The notes below the pieces were generated by a model. The model ran no database searches. It was given only the letters and a program-made list of their open reading frames with translations, and was not told the origin of the DNA. A stretch of 64,000 bases of DNA from Accumulibacter jenkinsii (GTDB taxonomy: Bacteria > Pseudomonadota > Gammaproteobacteria > Burkholderiales > Rhodocyclaceae): contig JAZKUF010000005.1 in the NCBI GenBank assembly GCA_036625225.1, positions 124,001 to 188,000 on the forward strand. Reading direction: 5' to 3'. Position numbers and translations under genes: made by a program. Position 1 is the stretch's first letter. Each line of letters begins with the position of its first letter. Shown piece by piece: positions 16,723-25,073 of the stretch.

Positions 16723-19700
16723 TCATTCCCCGTTCCCGGGCGGCAGGCGCCATTGCTTGACCAGGGCATAGATCGCGGGGATCACCGCAAGCGTCAGCAC
16801 GGTCGATGAGAGCATGCCGCCGACCATCGGCGCGGCGATCCGGCTCATCACCTCGGAGCCACTGCCGCGACTCCACAGGATCGGCAGCAGACCGGCCATG
16901 ATGGCGACGACGGTCATCATCTTCGGCCGCACGCGCTCGACGGCGCCCGACATCACCGCTTCATAGAGGTCGCCGCGGGTGGGTTGGCGCCCGGCCGCGC
17001 GGCAGCGCTCCCTGACCTCCTGCCAGGCATGATCGAGGTAGATCAGCATGATCACCCCGGTTTCCGCCGCCACCCCGGCAAGGGCGATGAAACCGACGGC
17101 GACCGCGACCGAGAGGTTGTAGTCGAGCAGCCACAAGAGCCAGACGCCGCCGACCAGCGCGAAGGGCACCGAGAGCATGACGATCAGCGTCTCCGCAAGA
17201 CGCCTGAAGTTGAGATAGAGGAGCAGCAGGATCGACAGCAGGGTGACCGGGATGACCACCTTCATCTTCTCGATCGCCCGCTCCATATACTCGAACTGGC
17301 CGCTCCAGGTGATGTAGTAGCCGGGCGGGAAACTGACCTGTGCGGCCACCGCCTGTTTCGCGTCGGCGACATAGCGGCCGATGTCACGGTCCCGGATATC
17401 GACATAGATGTAGGCCGAAAGCAGCGCATTCTCGGTCCGGATACCGGGTGCGCCGCGGGTAACGACGACGCTTGCCACCTGCCCGAGCGGAATCATCGCC
17501 CCCTCCATGGTCGACAGCAGGACCTCGCGGGCCATCTGCTCGGGGCTCGCGCGCAGCTCGCGCGGATAACGCACGCTGACGCCGAAGCGCTCGCGACCCT
17601 CGACCGTGGTGGTGAGCATTTCGCCGCCAAGCGCGCTGCCGATCACGTCCTGCAGGTCGCCGACCGAGAGTCCGTAGCGCGCGAGCTGCGCGCGATCGGG
17701 CTCGATGTCGATGTAGAAACCACCGGTGATCCTTTCGGCAAAAGCGCTCGTCGTTCCCGGAACGGTCTTCAGCACCGCTTCGATCCGCTTCGCGAGCTGC
17801 TCCATCTGCCCGAGGTCGTTGCCGAAGACCTTGATGCCGATCGGCGTCCGGATACCGGTCGACAGCATGTCGATGCGCGCCTTGATCGGCATCGTCCAGG
17901 AGTTCGCAACGCCGGGGAACTGCAGCGCCTGATCGAGTTCGGCGATCAGCCGGTCGATCGTCATGCCGGGACGCCAGGCGGACTCGGGATGGAGGTTGAT
18001 CACCGTTTCGAACATCTCGGTCGGCGCCGGATCGGTCGCCGTGTTGGCGCGGCCGGCCTTGCCATGCACCGACGACACCTCGGGGAAGCTCTTGATGATC
18101 TTGTTCTGCGTCTGCAGGAGTTCGGCGGCCTTGGTGATCGACATGCCGGGCAGCGACGCCGGCATGTAGAGCAGCGAGCCCTCGTTCAGGGTCGGCATGA
18201 ACTCGGCGCCGAGTCGGGAAGCCGGGTAGATCGTCGCCAGCAGGACCAGCACGGCCACCAGCAGGGTCATTTTTTTCCAGCGCATGACCCCGGCGATGAG
18301 CGGCCGGTAACCCCGGACGAGGAAGCGATTCACCGGATTCTGCGCTTCCGGCAGGATTTTGCCGCGAATGAAGAGCAGCATCAGGACCGGCACCAGGGTC
18401 ACCGAGAGGATTGCCGCGCCCGCCATGGCGAAGGTCTTGGTATAGGCGAGCGGCGAGAACAGCCGCCCTTCCTGGCCGGTGAGGGTGAACACCGGCAGGA
18501 AGGAGACGGTGATGATCAGGAGCGAGAAGAACAGGGCGGGACCGACCTCCTGGCAGGCGGTGAGCATGGCCCGCGCGCGCTCCGCCTGCGAGTGACCCGC
18601 CGGCAGCCGCTCGAGGTGCTTGTGCGCGTTCTCGATCATGACGATCGCCGCGTCGATCATCGCCCCGATGGCGATCGCGATGCCGCCGAGGCTCATCAGA
18701 TTCGAGCTCATGCCGAGCAGGCGCATGGCGATGAAGGCCATCAGAATGCCGATCGGCAGCATCAGGATGGCGACCAGCGCACTGCGCAGATGGAGCAGGA
18801 AGACGAAACAGACGAGGGCGACGATCAGCGATTCCTCGAGCAGGGTGGTCTGCAAGGTCTCGATGGCGCGCTCGATCAGCTCCGAACGGTCATAGACCGC
18901 TTCGATGCGGACCCCGGCGGGCAGGCCAGGAGCGATCTCGTCGATTTTCTGCTTGAGGTTGCGGATCACTTCGAGGGCGTTCTCGCCATAGCGCGCCATG
19001 GCGATTCCGGAAACCACTTCGCCTTCGCCATCGAGTTCGGTCAGCCCGCGCCGCTCGTCGGGCGCCAGCTCGACGCGGGCGATATCGCGCACCCGCACCG
19101 GGATTCCGCCAGCGCTGCGCACGACCAGCGACTCGAGGTCGCCCGCGCCGCGCAGGTAGCCCTTGCCGCGCACCATGTACTCGGTTTCGGCCATTTCGAC
19201 GGTGCGCCCGCCGACGTCGCGGTTCGAGTCGCGGATCACCTGCGCCACCTTCATCAGCGGGATGCCGTAAGCGCGCAGCTTCACCGGGTCGACCGTCACC
19301 TGGTAGGTCTGGACGAAACCGCCGACCGAGGCCACTTCGGCGACCCCCTGCGCCTTGGTCAGCTGGTAGCGCACATACCAGTCCTGGATCGAGCGCAGCT
19401 CGGCGAGCGTCTTGTCGCGGGCGAGCAGGACGTACTGATAGACCCAGCCGACGCCGGTCGCATCGGGTCCGATCTGCGGCGATACGCCCCGCGGCATGCG
19501 CCCGGCAGCGAAGTTGAGATACTCCAGGACACGCGAGCGCGCCCAGTAGATGTCGGTGCCGTCGTCGAAGATGATATAGACGAAGGACGCGCCGAAGAAC
19601 GAGAAACCGCGCACGACCCGCGACCGCGGCACCGACAGCATCGCCGTCGTCAAGGGATAGGTGACCTGGTCCTCGACCACCTGCGGTGCCTGTCCCGGAT

Positions 19701-19857
19701 ATTCGGAATAGACGATCACCTGCACGTCGGAGAGGTCGGGGAGCGCGTCGATCGGCGTTCGCAGGACGGCAAAGACGCCCCAGACGATGATCAAGAGCGT
19801 CGCCAGGAGGACGAGAAAGCGATTGCCGCTCGACCACTCGATGATCCGCGACAGCAT
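16723..19857 (-). CDS. cusA: CusA-type Cu(I)/Ag(I) RND efflux pump
   Basis: A 1044-residue inner-membrane pump of the heavy-metal RND family. It starts MLSRIIEWSSGNRFLVLL, has the N-terminal DALPDLSDVQVIVYSEY and the TM4 motif GAMIDAAIVMIENAHKHLE, which marks the monovalent-metal (Cus/Sil) subgroup rather than CzcA. Periplasmic Met-rich loops are visible in the middle domain. It exports copper or silver from periplasm or cytoplasm using proton motive force, with CusB as adaptor. It starts 24 bases after cusB. No outer-membrane cusC is in the operon, so an unlinked TolC-like protein must complete the channel. Confidence 0.93.
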   Translation of the reverse strand: MLSRIIEWSSGNRFLVLLATLLIIVWGVFAVLRTPIDALPDLSDVQVIVYSEYPGQAPQVVEDQVTYPLTTAMLSVPRSRVVRGFSFFGASFVYIIFDDGTDIYWARSRVLEYLNFAAGRMPRGVSPQIGPDATGVGWVYQYVLLARDKTLAELRSIQDWYVRYQLTKAQGVAEVASVGGFVQTYQVTVDPVKLRAYGIPLMKVAQVIRDSNRDVGGRTVEMAETEYMVRGKGYLRGAGDLESLVVRSAGGIPVRVRDIARVELAPDERRGLTELDGEGEVVSGIAMARYGENALEVIRNLKQKIDEIAPGLPAGVRIEAVYDRSELIERAIETLQTTLLEESLIVALVCFVFLLHLRSALVAILMLPIGILMAFIAMRLLGMSSNLMSLGGIAIAIGAMIDAAIVMIENAHKHLERLPAGHSQAERARAMLTACQEVGPALFFSLLIITVSFLPVFTLTGQEGRLFSPLAYTKTFAMAGAAILSVTLVPVLMLLFIRGKILPEAQNPVNRFLVRGYRPLIAGVMRWKKMTLLVAVLVLLATIYPASRLGAEFMPTLNEGSLLYMPASLPGMSITKAAELLQTQNKIIKSFPEVSSVHGKAGRANTATDPAPTEMFETVINLHPESAWRPGMTIDRLIAELDQALQFPGVANSWTMPIKARIDMLSTGIRTPIGIKVFGNDLGQMEQLAKRIEAVLKTVPGTTSAFAERITGGFYIDIEPDRAQLARYGLSVGDLQDVIGSALGGEMLTTTVEGRERFGVSVRYPRELRASPEQMAREVLLSTMEGAMIPLGQVASVVVTRGAPGIRTENALLSAYIYVDIRDRDIGRYVADAKQAVAAQVSFPPGYYITWSGQFEYMERAIEKMKVVIPVTLLSILLLLYLNFRRLAETLIVMLSVPFALVGGVWLLWLLDYNLSVAVAVGFIALAGVAAETGVIMLIYLDHAWQEVRERCRAAGRQPTRGDLYEAVMSGAVERVRPKMMTVVAIMAGLLPILWSRGSGSEVMSRIAAPMVGGMLSSTVLTLAVIPAIYALVKQWRLPPGNGE

Positions 19858-19881
19858 GGCGTCAAGCGCTCCGGCTGCGCA

Positions 19882-21456
19882 TCAGTGGCCGGCGTGCGGC
19901 GGCACGGCGGCAGGCGAGGCAGGCGCTCCCGCAGGCTTCGCGGACAGCGGTCTGACGGCCGTGATCACCCATTCGCCGGGCTGGCGCTCGACGAACTCGA
20001 AGGAAACCCGGGAACCCGGTTCGAGGGCCTTGAGCAGGGCAGCGTTGGCGATTGCGAAGTCCATGGTCATCGCCGGCCAATGGAGGCTGGCGACCGGGTC
20101 GTGGCTGAGGGTGACGGTGCCGGTGCCGGCATCGCGCGCGTCCACCGTGCCTTCGCCCTGGTGCCCGCCACCTTGTCTCGCCGGGGGCGCATCGCTTTGT
20201 GCCGAGGGGGCGGCAAAGCCGCCGATGGCGGCCTTGAGATTGCTTTCGGCGTCGATCAGGAAGTTGGCGGCGACCACCACCAATTCGCCCTCGCGGACGC
20301 CATCGAGGACTTCGACATGCTGCTCGCTGCGCGCGCCGAGCCGCACTTCACGCGGCGCGAAGCGACCTTCGCCGAGCTGGACGAGGACGATCCGGCGGCT
20401 GCCACTGTCGATCACTGCGGAGAGCGGGACGGTGATCACCGGCCCTTGCGCCGCGACCGGCAATTCCACCTCGGCAAACATCGCCGGTTTCAGCAGCCCG
20501 CCGGGGTTGGCCAGCTCGACGCGGACCGGCACCGTGCGGGTCAGCGGGTCGAGGGTCGGATAGACGTAGCTCACGCGGCCCTCGAAAACCTTGTCCGGAT
20601 AGGCGTTGATCCGCACCTTCGCCTGGCCGCCCGCCTGGACGAGGCCGATGTCCTGCTCGAAGACGTCGGCGAGAACCCACACCGATGACAGGTCGGCGAC
20701 CTGATAGAGGACCTCGCCGGGCATGAAGCGCATCCCCTGCACGGCTTTTTTCTCGGTCACGATGCCGGCCACCGGCGAACGGAAAGTCAGCGTGCGTCTG
20801 GCGTCCCCCGATCGCCGCAGGGCTTTCACCTGCGCTTCGGAAATGTCCCAGTTTTTCAGGCGCTGCAGGCTCGCTTCGGCGAGTTGGCGCATTGCCACCT
20901 GCGCCGGTCCGCCCGCCGCGCCGAGAGCTTCGACGCCTTCGGCGGCGAGCGCGTACTCCCGCTGCGTCGAGACCAGTTCCGGGCTATACACCTCGAACAG
21001 CGGCTGTCCCCTGGCGACCGCCTGGCCGGTGACATTCACCTGCAGATGTTCGACGTAGCCCTCGAACTTGGCAGCAATGGCATAGAGGCGGCGTTCGTCG
21101 ACATCAATCCGCCCGGCGGCCCGCACCGTCTGGTCGAGGCGACGCAGCTGGGCCGCTTCGCTGCGCACGCCGAGTTTCTGGATCTTCTCGGTGCTGATCC
21201 TGAGCTGCCCGGCGACGGCCGGAGCGCTGCCCTCGGCGCCCTCGTCTTCGCCTTCATAGACCGCGATGTAGTCCATCCCCATCGGGTCTTTCTTCGGCGT
21301 CGGCGAGGTGTCCGGCAAACCCATCGGGTTGCGGTAATAGAGGAGTTTACGCGGCGCGTCCGCCGTCCGGGTGGCGGGGTCTGCGGCGTCCGTGGGCGCC
21401 GCTCCCCGCTGGCCGAGCCAGTAGCCGCCAGCACCGGCGACGAGGACGGCGAGCAC
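19882..21456 (-). CDS. cusB: CusB-type membrane-fusion protein with a C-terminal CusF-like domain
   Basis: A 524-residue adaptor. An N-terminal hydrophobic anchor (VLAVLVAGAGGYWLG) precedes the metal-binding segment YYRNPMGLPDTSPTPKKDPM, then the barrel-sandwich, helical hairpin and beta-barrel domains (TFRSPVAGIVTEKKAVQGM; VWVLADVFEQDIGLV). The last about 90 residues (GTGTVTLSHDPVASLHWPAM) are a complete CusF-like copper-binding fold after a Gly/His linker, a fusion of chaperone and adaptor. The GTG at 21456 is the only normal start I can find; the frame stays open upstream with IKKSAGLSV, so the true N-terminus may be slightly longer. Confidence 0.9.
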   Translation of the reverse strand: MLAVLVAGAGGYWLGQRGAAPTDAADPATRTADAPRKLLYYRNPMGLPDTSPTPKKDPMGMDYIAVYEGEDEGAEGSAPAVAGQLRISTEKIQKLGVRSEAAQLRRLDQTVRAAGRIDVDERRLYAIAAKFEGYVEHLQVNVTGQAVARGQPLFEVYSPELVSTQREYALAAEGVEALGAAGGPAQVAMRQLAEASLQRLKNWDISEAQVKALRRSGDARRTLTFRSPVAGIVTEKKAVQGMRFMPGEVLYQVADLSSVWVLADVFEQDIGLVQAGGQAKVRINAYPDKVFEGRVSYVYPTLDPLTRTVPVRVELANPGGLLKPAMFAEVELPVAAQGPVITVPLSAVIDSGSRRIVLVQLGEGRFAPREVRLGARSEQHVEVLDGVREGELVVVAANFLIDAESNLKAAIGGFAAPSAQSDAPPARQGGGHQGEGTVDARDAGTGTVTLSHDPVASLHWPAMTMDFAIANAALLKALEPGSRVSFEFVERQPGEWVITAVRPLSAKPAGAPASPAAVPPHAGH

Positions 21457-21559
21457 GACGCTGAGTCCTGCGCTCTTCTTGATGGCTCTTCTCCCGGGAC
21501 TGCGTGATCGTCCGGCAATGGTGGCCGGCGAAAGGTCGGATGGTCAGAGGGGCGCGGGC

Positions 21560-21934
21560 TTATCTGGCGGGGACGAAATCGACGACGGTGAACACGCCAT
21601 CGACCCGGTCGGCGACGAAGCGAATCCGGTCACCGGTCTTCATCTGATCGAGCCAGGCCGCCTCCTTGACGCGAAAGACCATGGTCATTCCGGTCGGCAT
21701 GCCGAGATGGGTCAGCGGGCCATGTGAAAGGGTGACTTTCCCGCCCGCCCGGTCCACTTTCCTGACCTGTCCGTCGGTCATCGGCGCGGCGCTGGCAGCC
21801 TTTGTCCCCGGCATGGCGGCATGGCTTTCGTGGCTGTCGTGGCTGTCGTGGCTGTCGGGTTTGCCGGCGGCGAAGCCGGCAGCGGAAAAGATCACGGCAA
21901 GGCCAGTCACGGCGGTGGCAAGGGCAGCTTTCAT
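21560..21934 (-). CDS. cusF: CusF-like periplasmic copper-binding protein
   Basis: A 124-residue protein with a signal peptide (MKAALATAVTGLAVIFSAAG), a His/Asp-rich linker (DSHDSHDSHESH) and a CusF fold: VRKVDRAGGKVTLSHGPL, HLGMPTGMTMVFRV. The His, Trp and Met positions that bind Cu(I)/Ag(I) in CusF correspond to HGPL, the TMVF loop and AAWL; Met residues are conserved in LGMPTGM. The start at 21934 follows GGAGAACC. First gene of cusFBA; it hands metal to CusB, which here has its own CusF domain too. Confidence 0.88.
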   Translation of the reverse strand: MKAALATAVTGLAVIFSAAGFAAGKPDSHDSHDSHESHAAMPGTKAASAAPMTDGQVRKVDRAGGKVTLSHGPLTHLGMPTGMTMVFRVKEAAWLDQMKTGDRIRFVADRVDGVFTVVDFVPAR

Positions 21935-22082
21935 GAGGTTCTCCAGCCAGAAAATCAGGGTTGCGCGAAAACGCACGGGCGCTCCTCCGGAAAGCCCCTG
22001 CCGGGTTTCGCAAGGCGGCCAAGGCGATCAATGCGGCGGCGACATCTTGCGAGGATCCGGTCCACGGGAGCCTGACCGACAG

Positions 22083-22098
22083 ATTACATTTCTGTCAT
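22083..22098 (-). promoter_or_regulatory. Candidate copper-responsive operator (cop-box-like)
   Basis: ATTACATTTCTGTCAT lies about 150 bases upstream of cusF and inside the larger dyad GACAGA-N7-TCTGTC. It resembles the ATTACA-N4-TGTAAT type of site bound by OmpR-family metal regulators (CopR/CusR/CzcR). No such regulator gene is in the window, and the region is shared with the divergent purT. Confidence 0.45.
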
Positions 22099-22246
22099 CT
22101 CGCCCCAGGCGCCAGGCCAGGCGCGAGCCGCCGCCTACGCCCTCTCCGGCCTCACCGGCAGGTGATGAGCACTTGACCCGGCGAGCGGTCCCGCCTAGAT
22201 TGCCGGGCTGCGCTACGCGCTCCACCCCCCGGCCAAGGAAGTCGTC

Positions 22247-23458
22247 ATGAAGATTGGTACTCCGCTGTCCCCCGGCGCCCTGCGCGTCATGCTGCTCGGC
22301 GCCGGCGAACTCGGCAAGGAAGTGATCATCGCGCTGCAGCGGCTCGGCGTCGAGGTGATCGCCGTCGATCGCTACGCCAATGCCCCCGGCCAGCAGGTCG
22401 CGCATCGGGCGCACGTGATCGACATGACCGACGGCGCCGCGCTGCGCCGTCTGATCGAGCAGGAAAGACCGCAGCTCATCGTCCCCGAAATCGAGGCCAT
22501 CGCCACCGACACCCTGGTCGAGGTCGAAGCCGAGGGCCTGGCCGAGGTCATCCCGACCGCGCGCGCCGCCCGCCTGACGATGAACCGCGAAGGCATTCGC
22601 CGGCTGGCCGCCGAGGAACTCGGTCTGGCCACTTCACCCTACCGCTTTGCCGATTCGCTGGTCGAACTGCAGGCCGCAATCGACGGTGGTGTCGAGCCGG
22701 GAATCGGCTACCCGTGCATCGTCAAGCCGGTGATGTCGTCTTCCGGCAAGGGGCAGTCGCTGCTGCGCGGCCCCGCCGACGTGCGGCCGGCCTGGGACTA
22801 CGCGGCGAGCGGCGGGCGGGTGAACCAGGGTCGGGTGATCGTCGAGGGAGTGATCGATTTCGACTACGAGATCACCCTCCTCACCGTGCGCGCGGTCGAC
22901 GCGAGCGGCGCGGTCGGCACCTCGTTCTGCGAACCGATCGGCCATCGCCAGGTCGCCGGCGATTACGTCGAATCGTGGCAGCCGCAGGCGATGAGCGCCG
23001 GCGCGCTGGCGAAGGCGCGCGACATCGCCAGCGCGGTCACCGGCGCGCTCGGCGGCCGCGGCCTCTTCGGCGTCGAACTGTTCATCAAGGGCGAAAGGGT
23101 GTGGTTCTCGGAAGTCAGCCCGCGGCCGCACGACACCGGGCTTGTCACCCTCTGCTCGCAGCGCTTCTCGGAATTCGAACTGCACGCGCGCGCCATCCTC
23201 GGTCTGCCGGTCGACACCCGCCTGCGTGAGCCGGGCGCCTCGGCGGTGATCTACGGCGGCCTCGACGCGAGGGGCATTGCCTTTACCGGGATCGCCGACG
23301 CGCTCGCCGTTCCGGGCAGCGACCTGCGCCTCTTCGGCAAGCCGGAATCGTTCAGGAAGCGCCGCATGGGCGTTGCCGTGGCCAACGGCGACGATGTCCA
23401 TGAGGCCCGCGAACGCGCCCGCCTGGCGGCGAGCCGGGTCAGGCCGGTGGCGGGATAG
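22247..23458 (+). CDS. purT: Formate-dependent GAR transformylase PurT
   Basis: A 403-residue ATP-grasp enzyme that formylates glycinamide ribonucleotide with formate and ATP in purine synthesis. It begins TPLSPGALRVMLLGAGELGK (binding P-loop of the N-domain), has IVPEIEAIATDTL, the ATP-grasp segment YPCIVKPVMSSSGKGQS, and the late motif SEVSPRPHDTGLVTL. Length and motifs match the E. coli enzyme. It stands alone, divergent from cusFBA. Confidence 0.95.
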   Translation: MKIGTPLSPGALRVMLLGAGELGKEVIIALQRLGVEVIAVDRYANAPGQQVAHRAHVIDMTDGAALRRLIEQERPQLIVPEIEAIATDTLVEVEAEGLAEVIPTARAARLTMNREGIRRLAAEELGLATSPYRFADSLVELQAAIDGGVEPGIGYPCIVKPVMSSSGKGQSLLRGPADVRPAWDYAASGGRVNQGRVIVEGVIDFDYEITLLTVRAVDASGAVGTSFCEPIGHRQVAGDYVESWQPQAMSAGALAKARDIASAVTGALGGRGLFGVELFIKGERVWFSEVSPRPHDTGLVTLCSQRFSEFELHARAILGLPVDTRLREPGASAVIYGGLDARGIAFTGIADALAVPGSDLRLFGKPESFRKRRMGVAVANGDDVHEARERARLAASRVRPVAG

Positions 23459-23584
23459 GCGGTTTTTTTAGGGCGGGCGGCCAGCGCCCCCCGCGTCGGG
23501 CAGCCGGGGGGTGTTTAGGCGATTTCCGAGAAGGCGGCGCCCCTTGAAGGAAGAATGGGAGCGATAGCCCTGATCCTGGAAACC

Positions 23585-24250
23585 TCAGCTGATGACCCGA
23601 GAGCCCTTCGACACGCCCGCTGCGCGGGCTGTGAACAGGTGCTCGCGGCTCCAGGTCCCTTCGAGCGCCTTGGCAATGTCGTCGCTGCTCGCATGGATGC
23701 GGTAGTTCCTCAGTTGGGCGAGCACCTCGCGGTCGCGTTCGCCTGCGACGATGGCCCGGATAATGTTCATGCCCGTCTCGCCGGTGATATCCGTGATGAC
23801 ATTGGTCAGCTGCACGTTCATCTGGGTGAGCGCCTTTTGCATGCGTTGGGTATGGCGGGCACGCTCTTCGATGGTGATATCGCGCAAGCGCGACATCTCC
23901 CGCAAGGCACAAACCTCCTCATCCGGTCGATGCGCCTTGCAAAGCAATCCGAAGCTGTGCAGTTGCTGCAACCACTGACAATCGAGAACGTCGGATTTGC
24001 GTGCCTTGACCTGGCGCACGCTCTTGGCATCCACCAGCCACACGTCAAAACCCCGCTTTTGCAGCACTTCGTACAGCGCGATCCAGTACACCCCGGTCGA
24101 TTCAAGCGCCACGGTGTCAATACGGCAGGCGCTCAGGGCAAACGGAAGCTCACACACTGGGTGAAACCAAAAAATCCCGTTCGTGCTGAGCCTGGCGAAA
24201 TGAGAGTGTCGAAAAACTTTACACATTGCGGAGCTTGGCTCCTCGGCCAC
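23585..24250 (-). pseudogene. IS110-family transposase remnant, both ends missing
   Basis: The minus frame contains DTVALESTGVYWIALYEVL, VDAKSVRQVKARKSDVLD and GIHASSDD-type text (RNYRIHASSDDIAKALEG), which are the N-terminal DEDD catalytic domain of IS110 transposases. The recognisable part spans about 23610-24130. The first acidic residue region is missing, and the C-terminal transposase_20 domain with its catalytic Ser is absent, so the gene is dead. Sequence outside that span in the same frame has no transposase character. Confidence 0.75.
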
Positions 24251-24442
24251 CCCTGTGGAATGTACTTTCGTACGCTTACCAGCCTATTGCACGTCCGCCT
24301 CAGAAAAGGCGCGGTTATTGCTTACGTCGTTGCCGATATGATTTCTGGCGATTTATTGGAGATCCTGTCTGCCGAGACCTGGCCAAAACAGAAGGTCTAC
24401 TCCGTTTTTCATTCAATCAATATCCAGGAATTGTGAGAATCC

Positions 24443-24994
24443 ATGATCAACAGCAGCTTTCTTCGCGGCGCCCTCGTCGCGGTCTCCTGCCTGCCGGCCC
24501 TGGCCGCCGCAGCGCCCAGTTATACGGCCATCGACCTGGGCACGCTGGGCGGGACGAGCAGTTATGGCTATGGCATCAACGCCAGCGGGCAGGTTACGGG
24601 CGGCTCCTACACGGCCGGCAATGCTGCCCAGCACGCCTTTCTGTCTTCCGGAGGGGTCATGACGGACCTCGGCACCCTGGGCGGGACGGTCAGTTTTGGC
24701 CAGGACATCAACGCCAGCGGGCAGGTTACGGGCTTCTCTACCACTGCCGGCAATGCTGACCAGCACGCCTTTCTGTATTCTGGCGGCTCGCTATACGACC
24801 TCAATGACCTGCTGACGCTCGGCACCACGCTAAATGAAGCCTGGGGCATTAACGACAGCGGCCAGATCGTGGCCAATGGGGCGGACGGTCGTGCGTATCT
24901 CCTGACTCCGGAGTCTGTTCCCGAGCCCGGCAGCCTGCTTCTCCTCGCCACGGCGCTGGGCAGTGTCTTCGGGCTTCGGCGCAAACAGCGCTGA
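24443..24994 (+). CDS. PEP-CTERM protein with two HAF repeats
   Basis: A 183-residue exported protein. A signal peptide (FLRGALVAVSCLPALAAAA) is followed by two tandem 44-residue repeats (132-base period, about 24533-24796), each beginning DLGTLGGT and containing INASGQVTG and QHAFL, the HAF repeat. A third partial copy (INDSGQIVANGADGRAYLL) precedes the sorting signal SVPEPGSLLLLATALGSVFG and basic end RRKQR. Exosortase would cleave and anchor or release it. The ribosome site is weak (GAGAATCC). It is likely surface or matrix material. Confidence 0.85.
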   Translation: MINSSFLRGALVAVSCLPALAAAAPSYTAIDLGTLGGTSSYGYGINASGQVTGGSYTAGNAAQHAFLSSGGVMTDLGTLGGTVSFGQDINASGQVTGFSTTAGNADQHAFLYSGGSLYDLNDLLTLGTTLNEAWGINDSGQIVANGADGRAYLLTPESVPEPGSLLLLATALGSVFGLRRKQR

Positions 24995-25073
24995 TCTCAA
25001 AGCCTTGCTCCGCGACAACAAGTCGGCTGAGAGCCTGTGCATGGCCGGCAATCGCCTTATTCCGGCGTACCGT

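Noticed and set aside
16984..20688. 1234-residue plus-strand frame opposite cusA/cusB
   Set aside because: Spans two verified minus-strand genes; composition (His, Asp, Arg) is that of a reverse-complement shadow.
24533..24796. CRISPR-like or spacer array
   Set aside because: The 132-base units are coding HAF repeats, too long and with no unique spacers; no cas genes or array elsewhere.
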